64,000 nt of DNA from Ursus arctos (lineage: Eukaryota; Chordata; Mammalia; Carnivora; Ursidae): assembly GCF_023065955.2 (NCBI RefSeq), contig NW_026622797.1, forward strand, positions 56,231,689-56,295,688. The letters are read 5' to 3'. Every line of letters starts with the position of its first letter. Within the stretch, counting starts at the first letter, position 1. Shown one piece after another: positions 25,061-38,779 of this stretch. The position numbers and the translations under genes are program-made. The notes beneath the pieces are model-generated. The model was not told the origin of the DNA, made no database searches, and worked only from the letters and a program-made list of their open reading frames with translations.

Positions 25061-26429
25061 ATTTATATAGCTCAAAGACTTGTGAAAAACAGGCACTGGC
25101 TCCACCTCTCCTAACTCCTTACTGAAGTAGTTCTGAGGCTATGGGCAAATACAAAAACTCACAACAGTGAACAGTAAGAATAACAGAGTCTTGACAAAAG
25201 TTGAGGGCATGGAATCACATATGTACAGACAACTACGAGTGAAGGATAACCAGTAGCGTAGGAATGTTGTAAAAACACTGGAACAAAGGCATAACCACGT
25301 CATCAAAAATGGCTTCATTGTACTTAAGAGATAAAGCTTGTTATATTTGGCTCTTAAGAAATAAGTTGTCAAACAGAGTGAAAAAGGAGGGCTGAAAGTT
25401 GTGATGAATTCTATTTTAGAAAGAAGAACGGCCTCTTGCAATGGAAAACTATGGGTCCAAAATTCAGTCTGCTTTCTTGTCAGATGTAGGTGGCACCAAT
25501 GTTCCCTCATTGTAATAGCATATTGACAATAGCAGGGAAGGGTAGTCAAGCTGGTCTACTCATCCAGTTGGAATTCATAACCTTTTTAATTTTAATTCTT
25601 GAAAATATACAGAGTTATAATGCAATTGATGAAGAAACTCCATCTATCATTTTGAGATAATTGACATTAAATATAAGACAATAGGAAACCAAGAAGTCTT
25701 GGTCTCCTGGAGGCATGTGAAAAAGTATTTTATTCTTTTCTCCATAAAAAGTCCTTGCGCAGAGATTCATACCCTGTACCAACTAGAAATATAGGTAAAT
25801 TCTCCAATACATTTCTAGGAAACTATTCACCCTCCCATACCCTGCCCCTTGCAGAAAACTGAAGGAGAAATTGAGTCCAGGTGATTTTGGATTCAGAGAG
25901 GATAGGTACCATGTCAAAATCTAGAGGAAAAATTAAAGTTTGTATCAGTGAAAAGTAAGTTCTCGAGCCTGTTTTCCCTTCTTAATTGAGAATGTTGGCT
26001 GCAAATCTGTAGGATTCCTTTCAGAAATTATGCAACACAGAGAATAGACACATAGATTTAAGTATTGGCTAGACCCCCCCCAGATGGAAGGCCAGATCCC
26101 CTTCCAAAACACTCTTTGGTGTAGTTTACCTGTTGGTTAATTCTCTTTATTTGCATAGAGATTCCATTCCCATTTATAGAGCCTTACTCTAAAGTGTGAA
26201 TAGACATTTGAGAAAATTTGAGTGGAGCCTCTAACATCAAGACAGAAATAAAACAGAAAAATAAAAACACAAATAAAGAAACAATATATGGACTAGACAA
26301 AAACTTCCAAAAAAATAGGAAATATAATGAATTAATGTTACTAAAAAATCAGAATGTATAAAAGCTCTTCAAAATTAAAAATAGAGGTAAACATAAATAA
26401 AGTGCACTAAAAAAAAATGAGCTACCAAG

Positions 26430-26905
26430 CTATGAAAAGACATGGTAGAATCTTAAATGAATATTAGTAAGTGAAAGAAGACAATATGAAAAGACCACAT
26501 ATTGCATGATTCCAAGTATATGACATTCCAGAAAAGACAAAACTATGGGGAAAATAAAAAGATCAATGATTGCCAGGAGTTGAGTAAGGGTGTTAATAGG
26601 TAAAGCACTATTTTCAGGGCAGTGAAAATACTCTATATGATACTCATAATGGTGGATACATGTCATTATACCTTTGTCCAAACCTATAGAATGTGCAACA
26701 CCAAGAATTGAAATGTAAACTATGTACTTGGGTGATTATGATGTGTCAGTGATCAATTACAACAAATGTACCACTTTGGTGGGGGATGCTGATAATGGCG
26801 CAGTCTGTGCATGTGTGGGGGCAAGAAGTATATGGGAAATCTCTGTACCTTCCTCTCAATTTTGTTATGAACCTAAAACTGCTCTAAAAAATTGTCTTAA
26901 AAATA
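26430..26905 (+). mobile_element. Older L1 3' end (L1M type)
   Basis: Typical blocks are present: CACATATTGCATGATTCCA, GATCAATGATTGCCAGGAGT, a GATTATGATGTGTCAGTG block and the terminal TATGAACCTAAAACTGCTCT. It is diverged and non-coding. A CAN-SINE follows directly at its A-rich end. Confidence 0.8.
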
Positions 26906-26911
26906 TAAACA

Positions 26912-27085
26912 GGGGTGCCTGGGTGGCTCAGTTGGCTAAGCACCCGAATCTTGGTTTAGGCACAGGTCATGATCTCAGGGTTGAGCCCCACAATGAGCTC
27001 TGCACTGGGCATGGAGCCTACTTAAGATTCTCTCTCTCCCTCTCCCTCTTCTTTGCTCATGTTCTCTCTAAATAAGTAAATAAAA
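26912..27085 (+). mobile_element. CAN-SINE at the 3' end of an old L1
   Basis: GGGTGCCTGGGTGGCTCAG head, GTCATGATCTCAGGGTTGAG and a CT-rich body with imperfect AAATA tail. It appears to have used the L1 A-rich tail as target. Confidence 0.9.
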
Positions 27086-27336
27086 ATGAATTAATTAAAA
27101 TTTATATATGTACAATAGATAAAATTTATATATATATAAACAATTGATGGGCCAAAGTTGAGGAACTCTTTCAGAAAATAGAATTAAAAAAAAACAAGAT
27201 GAAATTACATGAAAAATTAGAGGATTATTATCATCTAGGGAGATTTCAAACAATACTAATGTTTGAGGAGCTCATCAATTAAATTAGAATGTCTGGGTAT
27301 GGGATCTACGCATCAACATTTAGAACAAAAAAACAG

Positions 27337-27518
27337 GGATGCCTGGGTGGCTCAGTTGGTTAAGCGTCTGCCAGGGTCAAGGTCCTGGAATCGAGTCCCA
27401 CATCAGGCTCCCTGCTTAGTGGGGGTCCTGCTTCTCCCTCTGCCCTACTGCTCCCTCTGCTTGTGCACTCTCTCTCTGACAAATAAATAAAAAATCTTAA
27501 AAAAAAATAAAAATAAAA
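27337..27518 (+). mobile_element. CAN-SINE with internal deletion
   Basis: GGATGCCTGGGTGGCTCAG head, then TTAAGCGTCTGCCAGGGTCAA, where the usual segment between GTCTGCC and the GGTC block is missing. Flanks ACAAAAAAACAG and ACAAAAAAACCAG are the likely target duplication. Confidence 0.9.
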
Positions 27519-27700
27519 CAAAAAAACCAGAAACTGTCATTTACGTGGTGCTGAAAAGTCTAATAGTCAGTTAACCCACACCTGGAGGGAGAGAGACAAT
27601 GAGAAAAAGGCAAGGAGGAAATCATTAAATAATATTTAAAAATATCTGAGAACTTAAGAACATGTGTTTCCAGACTGAATGATCCCAGCAAGATTCTGGA

Positions 27701-28033
27701 CCAGCGCTGTTGAACAGAAATATAACGCAAGCCACAAATAGGAGTCACCTACATAATTTACAATTTTCTAGTAGCCACATTAAAAAAAGAAAAGTTAAAG
27801 TAACAGGTAGAGTTAATTTTAATAGTATATTTTATTTACCCTAATATATACAAAATATTATATTTCAACATATAATCAATATAAAATTGAGAGCTTTTCC
27901 TTCTTTTTTAAATATCATCTTTGAAAGCCAGTTTTTATTCTGTACTAACAGCACATCTTTATCCAACCTAGCTAAATTTCAAATATTCAACATCCATGTG
28001 TGACTCTTAGCTACTATAATTGGACAGCCATGG
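27701..28033. mobile_element. Non-autonomous DNA transposon (MITE-like), family not assigned
   Basis: The ends are inverted: CCAGCGCTGTTGAACAG on the left and the reverse complement of AATTGGACAGCCATGG on the right. The interior is AT-rich (GTAGCCACATTAAAAAAAG, TATATTTTATTTACCC). This is a recognisable mammalian element of about 330 bp. An 8-bp target duplication is not convincing. Confidence 0.6.
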
Positions 28034-29266
28034 ATCTAAACTCTAGAGACTGTTCAAAAAAATTAATTTTAAAAAGTTCCACACACCAGAACATATCATT
28101 CGTGAAATTTCCAAGCTTCAGGAATAAAGAGATGATCCTAAAATGGTCCATAGGAGAGAAAAATACAGTCCACATACAAAGGATCAGGAATCAGAATGAC
28201 CATGCACATCTGAAAGACTGCAAAAGAGGAGAAGATAAATGGAGCAATGCCTTCCGCAGAATTCAACCTGTAATTCTATACACAGGAGGCAATGTTTTTC
28301 AATATACAAGGGTCTAAACTGTCTCTCATGTGACCTTTCTCTGGATGCTATTAGAGCTCATACTCTAACAAAATTAAAAAATAATTAAAAAACAAAAATC
28401 GTAGGATCCAGGAAGTAGGGCTCTCGTAAAGAAGAAAGGCAAATAGAATTTTCAGGATGATGGTGAAAGGAAGTCCCAGGATGACAGCTGAGTAAGAGGC
28501 CCAGAGCAGAAGGAGACCAGTTTGCAGCAGAACACATGGCTTCAAAGGATGCCCCCAAAGTCATAGAAGAAACTCATAGGTAATCTGATACCTCTGCCTA
28601 TACTAGCACAAGTTTTTTAAAGCTCAGTAAGAGCATTTGAAGATGAATTAGTGATATTTGTATAGAAAGCTGCAGATTGATTTATTATTACTATTATTAT
28701 TTTAACGTAGGCCCACCCTGGCCAAGATAAATATATAAAAATCAATCACAACGATAAAGGAAGAAGTAGCTCTGTGAGCATTAAATAGTGGAAAATAAAA
28801 CTGGTTAACCAGAAAAGCAGAATTATACCAGTGAAAAAAATATCAAAAGTGTTTTTAAGAAAAAAATCTTTAAAAATTTAAGAATTTTATATTCTAGGCA
28901 TTTTGCCATGGAACTTATGAAAGGAATGAAAATTAGCAAACATATAATCTTCATTAAAAAAAGGAAAAAGTACTTTCTGATAACGATCAAATAATAGCCC
29001 TAAGAATGGCAAAATTGACATCTAAAAAGACCATAAACACTACATTTAGTAAAACTAAGTTAAATCTAAGTTTCTCTTAATACAGTTAAAGAAATGTGTA
29101 GAATTTAAAAAAGAATTTTCAGAAAATACGTTGTTCAAATGCATTATCTAATGACCCTTACATGGATTTCAAAGCCTGGTGCAGTTCGCGAGATGAAGTT
29201 TCTGCCTGACTCCACGGCACTCTGCTAACCACTAGGCTATGCTACTTTCATTTAACCAAAAGAAGA

Positions 29267-29296
29267 AGGAGGAGGAGGAGGAGGAGAAGGAGAAGA
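29267..29296. repeat. (GGA)n purine-rich tract
   Basis: AAGAAGAAGG passes into GGAGGAGGAGGAGG and AGAAGGAGAAG, a polypurine run. Confidence 0.9.
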
Positions 29297-29961
29297 ATCT
29301 TCAACGTACTTTTCAGAGAAAAATTAGCCCTTATATGAATTTATCATTAAATCATTAAAAATAAAATAAATAAACGGCACATTTAAATAGAAAGCTAGAA
29401 AACTGACAACTAAAAAACACAAGAAAAACAGAAGGAGGAAAATAAGGAAATAGAAAAAAAAGTGAAGCAGTAAATAGGAAAGGAAATGATTACATTATAG
29501 ACATCTTTTAGTAAAAGCAACAATAATAAAATAAGTTCTCTTCCTTAACCAACTCTAAGGAAAAAGAAAAAATTTAAAAACAAAGAATTTCACACGAGAA
29601 AGGGACTCAATAGAAATTATAAAACTCGTATGATGACATTATGTGAAAATATGTTGATAAATGTAAATACCTTGATATATATCAATGTACAATATAACAT
29701 TGATTCTAAAAGAAGAAATAAAATGAATAGATCAATAGCTATAAAAGAAATTCGAATGTTTCAGAAATCTCCAGAAAATATCGAAATAGTGTGGAATTTT
29801 TATTTTTAACCCAATATGAAACAAATGATCTCATGATACACAGGCTGCTTTAGAGCATAGCAAATGCCCGAATCCAGTTCCGGTCTTTCTAAATGAGGTC
29901 ATCATAACACCGATGTAACAAGCTAACAAAATGGTTAGATGCTGTAACCACAGAACAGTCA

Positions 29962-30083
29962 CTATCAAATAGTACCTAAGAACAATACAGCAAATAAAAC
30001 ACAGCTGTCCACTGAAATATGTCTATCAAATAGTACCTAAGAACAATACAGCAAATAAAACACAGCTGTCCACTGAAATATGT
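29962..30083. repeat. Perfect 61-bp tandem duplication
   Basis: The unit starting CTATCAAATAGTACC and ending CTGAAATATGT occurs at 29962-30022 and again, identical, at 30023-30083. The flanks differ at once, so the unit is exactly two copies. Confidence 0.98.
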
Positions 30084-32740
30084 TTCAGTCACAACCCATA
30101 ATAGTCTATCTCTGGACTACAACTATGGTTACCTCTCAGAAATTGATTAATACATTTACCAGAATCACAAGTACAACTAGAAAAATTAATGATAAGCTGT
30201 ATTGACAACCAATGTATTCAATAATTCCTGAAAAATAATTAATTTGAAAACTAGGTATGAAAAGTCTTCTTAAGAATAAATCTATTATCATATAATAAAA
30301 AGAAAAAAAAATACCATTAAAATAAGGAAAACAGGCTCAGAGAATGAAGGTCTCACCAAATGCAAATAAAAATAAAACAGACAAAAGCAATTAAAAATCA
30401 GTAAAGGGAGAGACGAAATTTAGCTATCTATAAGCTGTATGATTAAATTCCGAAGCAACCAAAGACAATTAATTATAGATCTCTTAAATATAGAAATACT
30501 TCCACAAAGTGACTCAAGGTAAGGGAAATGTAACATAAACTATCTTCCTATATTTTTGGCATAAAAACATAAAATCGTATCATTTGACTCGTAAGTAGGG
30601 TCCACAAACATGCTATTTTAGAAAACGATAAGCAGTCTGTCCCCATAAACTCTATTTGACGGATGTTCTACTGAAATTGTGGCATATGTCTCCTTTTAAC
30701 TTTAGCTTATGTATCACTATGTTTTGTTCCTTTTATGTTGATTTTTTTTTCCTGAATCTTCCTGAGACTTTTATTGGAAAGTTAAGAGGAAGTATATCTT
30801 TCACAATGTTGATGAAGATAGCTTCCATTATAGACATCTAGTGAGTACTTTGATTACAAATTTGCAGACAGTTCTAATCATTACACTATAAAACCAACAC
30901 CAGAATTTAGAAAAGGAACTCCAGTACTGACAGAGCAAATTAGAGATGAAAAACAGAGGACAAGCCGAAACAGAAAACCAGGTTCTTAATGAAGGGAAAT
31001 GCTCTGCTTTGTTCCTTCAGCTTCTGTTTTTCTCTATTTCGATCTGACCCGGGAACATTGTAAGTAGCTCTTCTAAAGTAACTGTCCAGCCCTAGTGTCC
31101 TGCTGACAGCTGGCATAGGGGTGCCAGGCCATCTGCCAGGTGAGAAGCCGAGCCATAGTCAATCACCCATAAGCAGAATAAAAAAGCAATATTCTCCTGT
31201 TCTAACTTTAAACAGTTGGCATGCTTTTCCTCTGAAAATAGTTGTTATTGTATTGACCCTAATAGCTTCAAAAATATATATTTTTTTACTATGTAAGAAA
31301 ATTGCATGGAAACATTTATTATGATGGTGAAAAATAATAGAGATTTTTGGAGCCTTATTTTTAATTAGCTAACTTTTGGTTAATGAGGATGAAAGAAACT
31401 GTGAATTTTAATTGGAAGATGATTAAAAAATAAAAGAATTCTCTATTTATGAATATTATGGAATAAAATATATTTAAGTGGTTATTTAGTTCATCATGTT
31501 TTATAAAGTATTTTTTAAAAATTCAAAAGTGAAGATTGCTATATTATACATAAATGATTCATTTATAAGGTATTCAGTTGCATTAATTTAAAATGGTATT
31601 TTTAAACCTGATGACATTTAACAAGCATTTAGTATCATTAACATTTGTAAAGATCAATAACTATTTGGTTTTATAACTTCTTATACTAGCCAAGGTCTGC
31701 AGACAATTTGAAGCTTGTAATTTTATTTCCTTACCACCACTGTCCAAACTACATTTTAATCATTTTAAAACAGTCTTGTAGTTTTTTTCTTAGCTAAATT
31801 ACGGAAGTTTCATAAAATGTAGGTAGTAAACTTTGATCTTAAAAATGGAAAGGGGTCATAGATTTAAGGGAATTCGTTTAAGTACTAGTATTTCATTACA
31901 TTTTAATGATTTATATTACTCTAAATGTTGGGAAAATATGTAGAAACTTAACTGGACAGACTAACGATATTTTCCAATTCACAGTCACAAGAAATGGCCA
32001 ACAAAAATAAGTAAAAGACCAGCACAAATAATGGCAAGATTGATTGTTACTACTGCACTGACAGGAGAGTGTTATTTATTTCTTCTGTTAGCCTCTGCCA
32101 TTCCAACTGTCCTGCTTTCACTGCTGTAGAGTTAAGAAAGGACTTGCCATTGTCTGAGTCCCGGTCTTTCAAATTCCTCCTATTCACCAGGGCTCTTAAA
32201 GTCTGAATTCTGCCATCCCTAATTAACATTCATGTCAGAAGCCTACCGTGCACTACAGGTTATCACAATGGGAAGTAGGAATACCAGGAGAAAAAAGTGA
32301 AAAAACCTAGCAGCTACTATCAGAACAACTTAATATTTTCAAGAAAGGCAATACTAAGGATGACTGGTTTGTTAGGATCAAAAACTACCCATGAGAGAAT
32401 CTCCACATGTGCTTATCTATTGTTCTCTTGACTGGAAAACAAACCCCATTCCAATATCTCAAGACGTTATTAAAAAGGCACTTTCACATGAACTTTCTGG
32501 ATAGAAAAAGAGTAACTCTTAGAATCTGGAACTTATGTTTTAAAGCACCAACAAAATAGTGTAGCAGGCCTGCAGAGCAGTTTTACCTTAATAACTTTTT
32601 AATACACCATGCTTATTATTTACCTTTTACTTTTTTTTTCAGAACTTAAGTGCATTCTGAGGCAACCTACGAAGTTTCACTTCCTTTCTCTGATTTTGTT
32701 TTGCAAGATTATTAAGCAAAGACATTCTTTTGAATACCTG

Positions 32741-32743
<3 letters not shown>

Positions 32744-32782
<39 letters not shown>
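32744..32782. repeat. (CA)n microsatellite
   Basis: About 19 uninterrupted CA units. Confidence 0.97.
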
Positions 32783-32785
<3 letters not shown>

Positions 32786-33799
32786 TCCCTTAGTACACTA
32801 CTGCAAATGTACAAAAATAAATAAATCTAAGTCTTTATTGGCCATAATTATTGTTCCAAGAAAAGTTTTTGTTTTTATTTTGTATCTACAGAAAATCTGC
32901 TGGGATTTGGGAAGGTGTAAGAACATCTTTCTCCCTGAAATGTAATACATAATCATTGAAATTATAGTAAATCCTATAGAAATAATAGTAATATGTTGAA
33001 GTTAACTTTTAAGGAAAGGGTTAGAATTTTGCTAGTTGTGCTGTTCACCAATATTTCAGGAAAGAGCAATAAGGGTTTAAGGAGGATTGGGGTTAGTGAT
33101 AATCATTCATATTTTAGTAAAAACTGATCTGTTATCTAATTCTGTCACTTGACTGAATTATCAGTTTAGATTGGAGATTTGAGTTGTCACTTTCTACTGG
33201 TATTTGTATTTTGGCCATTAAATATTTCATTAGCTTAATTCCTAAGGGAGAGAAGAAAGAGGAAAAGGAAAAGAAAAAAGAAAAAAACACACACAAAACA
33301 AACCCTCAAGCTGAAAGCAGCCATTTCACTGGTTTTCCAGTAAAAGGTTTGATGGGAAAGGAGACTACCTATTAGCTAATTTCTAAACTGCATTTCATTT
33401 CTGAATCTAATTTATTAGCTCCTTACATGAATAATCAAGTTTTGACTACACGAAAGTTATTGCCAATATCTCCATTCATAGATGACTAAATAGAGCTCAC
33501 TATCTCCCTTCTCAACATCCTTATCATGCTCTGTGACAAGGCTAATGCCCTATCCCTTTGCTTTTAACCTGAAGTCCTCATCCACATTCCTCAATTGTTG
33601 TTGCCCTTCATGTAATCCATCCCCAATAAATCTCACACTTGAGTTTTCAATGTTGTCATCTCTTCCTCTTCTCCATAAGTACAATATCTCTCAAATCAGA
33701 CTCTGTAAATCTCCCATTCCATAGCACCCATGAACAGACCATATCTCACTAGTTCTGTTCCTTGACTCACTTTTGTTAAACTGTCTTAGAATAATATCC

Positions 33800-33821
33800 T
33801 TTATTATTATTATTATTATTT
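33800..33821. repeat. (ATT)n short tandem repeat
   Basis: Seven ATT units. Confidence 0.9.
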
Positions 33822-34436
33822 CTGATATCTAAATTATGAATATGGGGTTTAAAGAGACTGAGGTATCTAAGAAACAAACCACTGGTTTGAGCGAATAGAA
33901 AAGTACCAGAAACAAACAGTTTGGAAATAGAGGAGGAAGAGGTATGGTAAGGCCTGAATTGAAGAAGGAGTTTTGATGCATGCTGCGTTTGATATTGGAC
34001 ATCCACTCAGATCTAAACTGCAGCTAAAATTGAGATTGTATAATTTTACATGGTTCTATCATGATAATATCTTTGGCGATGAGAAAACTAGAGCAAAAAT
34101 ACTGCATTTCCATGCTGCTTGCTGTAGTTAAGCTGAACCAGAGATTCGGATTTCTTTATTCATTCTTCCATACCAAACTTAATACATCGTTCATAACAAA
34201 ATAAGCTTCAACAAAATTACAGTACTGACAATAATGTTGGCAATGAAAAAGAATATAACGACAAAATAAAAATACTTCAGAATCTGTATTACGGTGGCAT
34301 TTGTAAAGTAGATTTAATAAAGAAGGATGAAGGAAGCACGTGTGTGTATATGAGATATTATGTGGTTAAAAAAAGGAGATGCTGGTCGCTTATAAAACCT
34401 TTAAAGACTAAGACCCTACGTTTTACACATTATGCC

Positions 34437-34552
34437 TTGGCGTACCTGGTCGGCTCAGTTGGTAGAGCATGCAACTCTTGATCTAGGGGTTGTGAGTTCA
34501 AGCCCCAGTTGGTTGTGGAGATTACTTTAAAATAAAGTCTTTGAAAAAAAAA
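34437..34552 (+). mobile_element. Short CAN-SINE, older type
   Basis: TTGGCGTACCTGGTCGGCTC head, GAGCATGCAACTCTTGATCT, a B-box-like GAGTTCAAGCCCC and ATTACTTTAAAATAAAGTCT, without a CT-rich body. Flanked by ATTATGCC at 34429 and 34552. Confidence 0.88.
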
Positions 34553-34974
34553 TTATGCCGAATTTCACATTAAAACACAGATTTCTTTCTGTATGGTACC
34601 ACCACCAACAGCCTTATGTTTATCTAGCTGACCTGGCGGTCTAAGAGAATATTAATAGTTATTTGAAATAAAATACATTGAGCTATTAAAGCAAGAATGA
34701 GAGAGAGAAATGTAATGCCAGCAGGATCCCTGAAATAGAAGAAAAAAATATGGTGAGAAAAGATTTGGTTGCCTTTGAACAAGCCAGTTGCAGGAGGAGG
34801 GTCAGAGAGTTGGAGTTTGAATGAGGCACTCTCATCTCAGACGTTAACGTTTAAGTAGTACTTGTGTGTGGATATTTACTATATCTTTCTTAAATTATTT
34901 TGATCTTATTATCTCCACAATACATGTTTAAAACTGCTTAGAAATGGTGGAAGGGTTGCTAAGAATGAAAATCT

Positions 34975-35335
34975 TTTTCTTTGTGAAGCTGCGGTGTCTG
35001 GGTTGCCAAGTCCCAATGCTAGCAACTTAAAGAACTACGTGCTTGACGGTCCTTCTGTAACAATGGAAAGAGAAGAATTGAAGGGAAAATGTATTGCAGC
35101 GGCAGATTTGAAGCCCTAGAAATCTGCTTTTGTTGATATTATAGAAGAAGCTTCCGAACCATTTAGGGGATGATTCGGTCACTTCATCTTTTGCACCGTG
35201 AAACCTTCCCATTGTCCTGGAAGCTTGCTCCCAGATAAGCCTCCTGTATCTGCGGGCTGCAACAACAAAGCTTTACAAGCCTAAGCAAGTAAACTGGATA
35301 CTGAGCTATATAACCCTCCAGGAGGTGCTAGAAAA
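34975..35335 (+). pseudogene. Possible decayed coding sequence, unidentified
   Basis: From about 34987 one plus-strand frame stays open for roughly 55 codons, then has three in-frame stops, yet reads on in protein-like composition to about 35335. An A-rich stretch follows, as in an old retrocopy. I do not recognise the product, and compositional chance is a real alternative. Confidence 0.2.
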
Positions 35336-35807
35336 ATTTTAAAAATAAAATAAAAAAATAAGACTAAGTTACAGATGCAAGCACATTTTTTTAAAATTCA
35401 TTGAGTAACCAGGAAGAAAGGACTTCCGTAAGAATAAGTGATTTTTCTAAAAAAATACCCAAATTCATAGTCATTTGTACACTGAAGTGCTACTGGCCAT
35501 GAAGGGAAAGAACGTGTACGGTGGCATTGAAGTGTTAGTAATCTTTTGACGGACAAAAATCAATTATTATACAGGAGCAGAACAGTGGGAAGCACTCAAC
35601 ATATTTAGACAGGTCTAAAAAAATCTGCTGGCAAACCAAGAGTTCAGAGGGAAAACAGGCATTCCTTGTGTGAATTTAAATACTCAGTCACCTGATACTG
35701 CCCCTAGCTAGTGGATCCGTGACAGTAAGGACAACAGGATCAGAATATGGATCAGATTATAAACTAAAGATAATAGCACATACTGTTCTTTAAAAGCACT
35801 CAATATA

Positions 35808-35852
35808 AAAATAAATAAAAAAATAAAAAATAAAAAAAAATAAATAAATACA
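35808..35852. repeat. A/AAAT-rich low-complexity tract
   Basis: Irregular AAAT and AAAAAT units without an associated SINE head. Confidence 0.9.
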
Positions 35853-36729
35853 TAAAGTAAATAACACTGTCTTGTTCAGAATGAATATTTTTGTTTATTA
35901 TTTTTGGCAATTAGGGATTAATATTTTAACATTGCTATGAAATAAATAAAATCCTCATAAATGAAAAAACGATTCTAAGATTAAATTTTTAGTTCCATTA
36001 ATAACAACAAACATAAAAAGCAAGGGGATTTTAATAGCAACTGAACTTGAAATTTAAAGATCACAGAGATGATATGAAGTATATTAAGGAGAGGACATGA
36101 GTAGACTAAAGTTTTAGTTCCAGAACTGCAGATAAAGTTACATAAATTTCCAAATTATATGATATCATAAACCTTCATTCAAAATCTTAAAAAATAAGGA
36201 ACGTTTTAAAAAATATGTAAGTCTTTCTAAAATGAATTATTTCATGATATAACCATACACTGCACCCATACAATATATTGGGTGTAGGTTGTATTGTTGA
36301 AGGGGAGTAAAAGATATTTATAAACAAGGTGCTTAATCTCAATTCTAAAGAGAAAAAATAAGGTGTCCAGATTGTCAGAAAAATCTGAAATTATGGTTTA
36401 AAGAGGCTGAAAGAAAACCGTGGTACATTAAAAGAGGAAAAAAATGAGAGGGGCAAAATATCCAACCAAGCATAGTCTAATCTTGGCCTCTGGGGAATGT
36501 CTAGATGTTTGGGGATACACCCATCATAGCAATACAGTGTTCTAGCATATGTGGAATTTCGGAATAAGAAGTGTTGCTTTAGGGGAACAATTTTCAATCA
36601 AGATGTTATTTTGGTCATAAACTATAGTTGCTATACCTTTCCATAGTTGGCCAATGGAGTTTTCATTTCATAGTATTGGTTGTTCAGGCTGGCTAAATAC
36701 ATGGGTTGGAATCTCACTGCTCTACTTTT

Positions 36730-36900
36730 AACTGTGTGCCCATGAGTAGGCTGTCTAGGCAATCTGGACATTAGCTATACCAATGGTAATAGTATTAATA
36801 ATGGTATCTACCTCAAAAGGTTATTATGACAATTAACTGAGTAAATACATGAGTAGTGCTTTGAATGGGGTCTAGCACATAGCAGGCATTCAATAAATGT
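36730..36900 (+). mobile_element. MIR remnant
   Basis: Forward MIR order: TGTGTGCCCATGAGTAGGC, AATGGTATCTACCTCAAAAG, TTATTATGACAATTAACTGA and TAGCACATAGCAGGCATTCA. Confidence 0.8.
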
Positions 36901-36989
36901 CTTTTTTTTTTTTTTTTGGTAATGGACTGTGTAATCTGATTCTATAAAGCTGAGAAGCAGCTTTATAGAAGCACCAGCCCCATCCATCC

Positions 36990-37400
36990 TAGTCTTCTTT
37001 CCATTTTGCAAATTTGCCAAGACTTTCAGGCTCTAGGGCCCTTGAGTGTCCTGTTCTCTCTGTCAAAAATACTCTTTTTCTCTTTCTTTACCTTGCTAAT
37101 TCCTTCTCAAGCTTCAGATATCTGCTGTCTGCTCCTCTCTACAGGGAGGCCTACCTGACTTGTCCTTTCACTCCTGACTCCCAGTATAACTCAGGATTAT
37201 CCTGTAAAAGGATTTAAGCCATTTATCTTTTCTTTATATCCTAATCACAAGGTTTGGTGTGTGTGTGCATGTGTGTGTGTGTGTAAATGTGTGTATAATC
37301 CTCCCTATGAATCCTTACCATTTTCTAAGCTCCCTGAGGGCAGACACCGTGTCTATTTTGTTCATCAAACAAAGCTTTTAGCACGCCATCATCACTCAAT
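36990..37400 (+). mobile_element. LINE2 3' remnant
   Basis: TTCAGATATCTGCTGTCTGC, AGGGAGGCCTACCTGAC and CTCCCTGAGGGCAGACACCG followed by TGTCTATTTTGTTCATC are standard L2 3' UTR blocks. A GT-rich microsatellite lies inside. Confidence 0.75.
37257..37297. repeat. (GT)n interrupted microsatellite
   Basis: GT units with GCAT and AAAT interruptions inside a LINE2 remnant. Confidence 0.92.
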
Positions 37401-38779
37401 TCACATTTGTTAAATAAAAGAATAAATAAAAATAAATTCAAGAGAAATGGAACCGATTATTATTAGCACACTGATAATGCCAAATCCTAGAATACTTCAC
37501 TGTTTTTTCTTAAGACACACAATAAATATATTGAACAAGAAGCATAAGTGAACTTCACTTTGGTAACTCCACAGCTTCTCCTTGTGGAAATACCATTATT
37601 CACAACACAGCCAGAATCTCCTCTGAGATTTTTCCAAGAGAGAAAAGAACAAAATAACGAAACATAAATCAAATGGTCATAACCTCCTTATAAAATAAAA
37701 ATTAAATGTCAGTAAATTACATCAAGCATAATGCTTACTGAGTAAGGCAACTAATCTCTTCAAATCTGTTCTTTTCTCGACTGTGGATATTTTGTAATCA
37801 GAGTATCCAAAACAAGAATTTTTTCACTAAGTGATATAAAAACAAAGTGACTTTCATTTTAACAAATACCAGAATCACTTAAAGACCAACAGAGGGACAT
37901 ACTCAAAAACAGAAATGACTTATCTTTCAAAATGTAAGCTTAGTGTATGGCTCCACAGTTGATCTTACATCTTAGTTATACAGAGTAATGATCTGAGCAG
38001 TTGTTCTCCATCATTGTTACAGACCAGAATTACCTGTGGATTTTTTTTTTTTTAATGAAGATTTCCAAAGTCCAAAGCTCAGAAATACGGTTTCAAAAAG
38101 TACGAAATGTGTTTTGGGTACAAGTATGTTTTTAAAAACTTTATGCCTGGTTTTAATATGAAACTAAGGTTAAATACCACTTGTTTATCAATAGATGCAA
38201 AATTGTTCATGATTGAGAAAAATATCTGAATACTTCTTATAAAACAACCCTAAGTAATTAAGATTGAGAAATTATATGCATAGTCTTAATCAACTTTTTG
38301 GACAAGAAGTTTGCACTAAGCTTCACAGATGAAAAATATTTAAGTATAATCATTCAAAAGTTGCTTACTTCTTCTAATATTCCATTCAATTAAATACTGT
38401 TTATTTAACTTAATTTGACAAATATTTGAGTGCTTGCTATGTCTAGGGCACTTTTCTCTGACATTGAAATATCAAGAAAGTGTAAATTTTGATCATAGGC
38501 CTTATATAGATTCATGTCAATAGACACACTGATACATACAGATTTTCTAAGATTAAAAAACGGTGCATAGTAAGTGCCATAATAGAGTATTATGATACAT
38601 AAAGTGAAAATCTCCCCATGTCACACACCCCCTGTGACATACACACAACTTAATGGAGAGATCAGACAGCTTCCTGGAGTGGTTGTCATTTGAAATGGGT
38701 TGGAAAGGATGAATAGGATTCTCAAAGGGAAATGTAAAGAACTGAGCAAAGTTTTGGAGCCGTAAGGTAAGTGATGTGT

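Noticed and set aside
28000..28317. Open frame of 105 codons on the plus strand
   Set aside because: The region continues into sequence resembling an old LINE-type repeat (about 28090-28560); no recognisable host protein.
34437..34552. Possible tRNA gene (A and B box-like motifs)
   Set aside because: The motifs belong to the tRNA-derived head of a CAN-SINE, which is followed by a SINE body, an A tail and target duplications; it cannot fold as a full tRNA.
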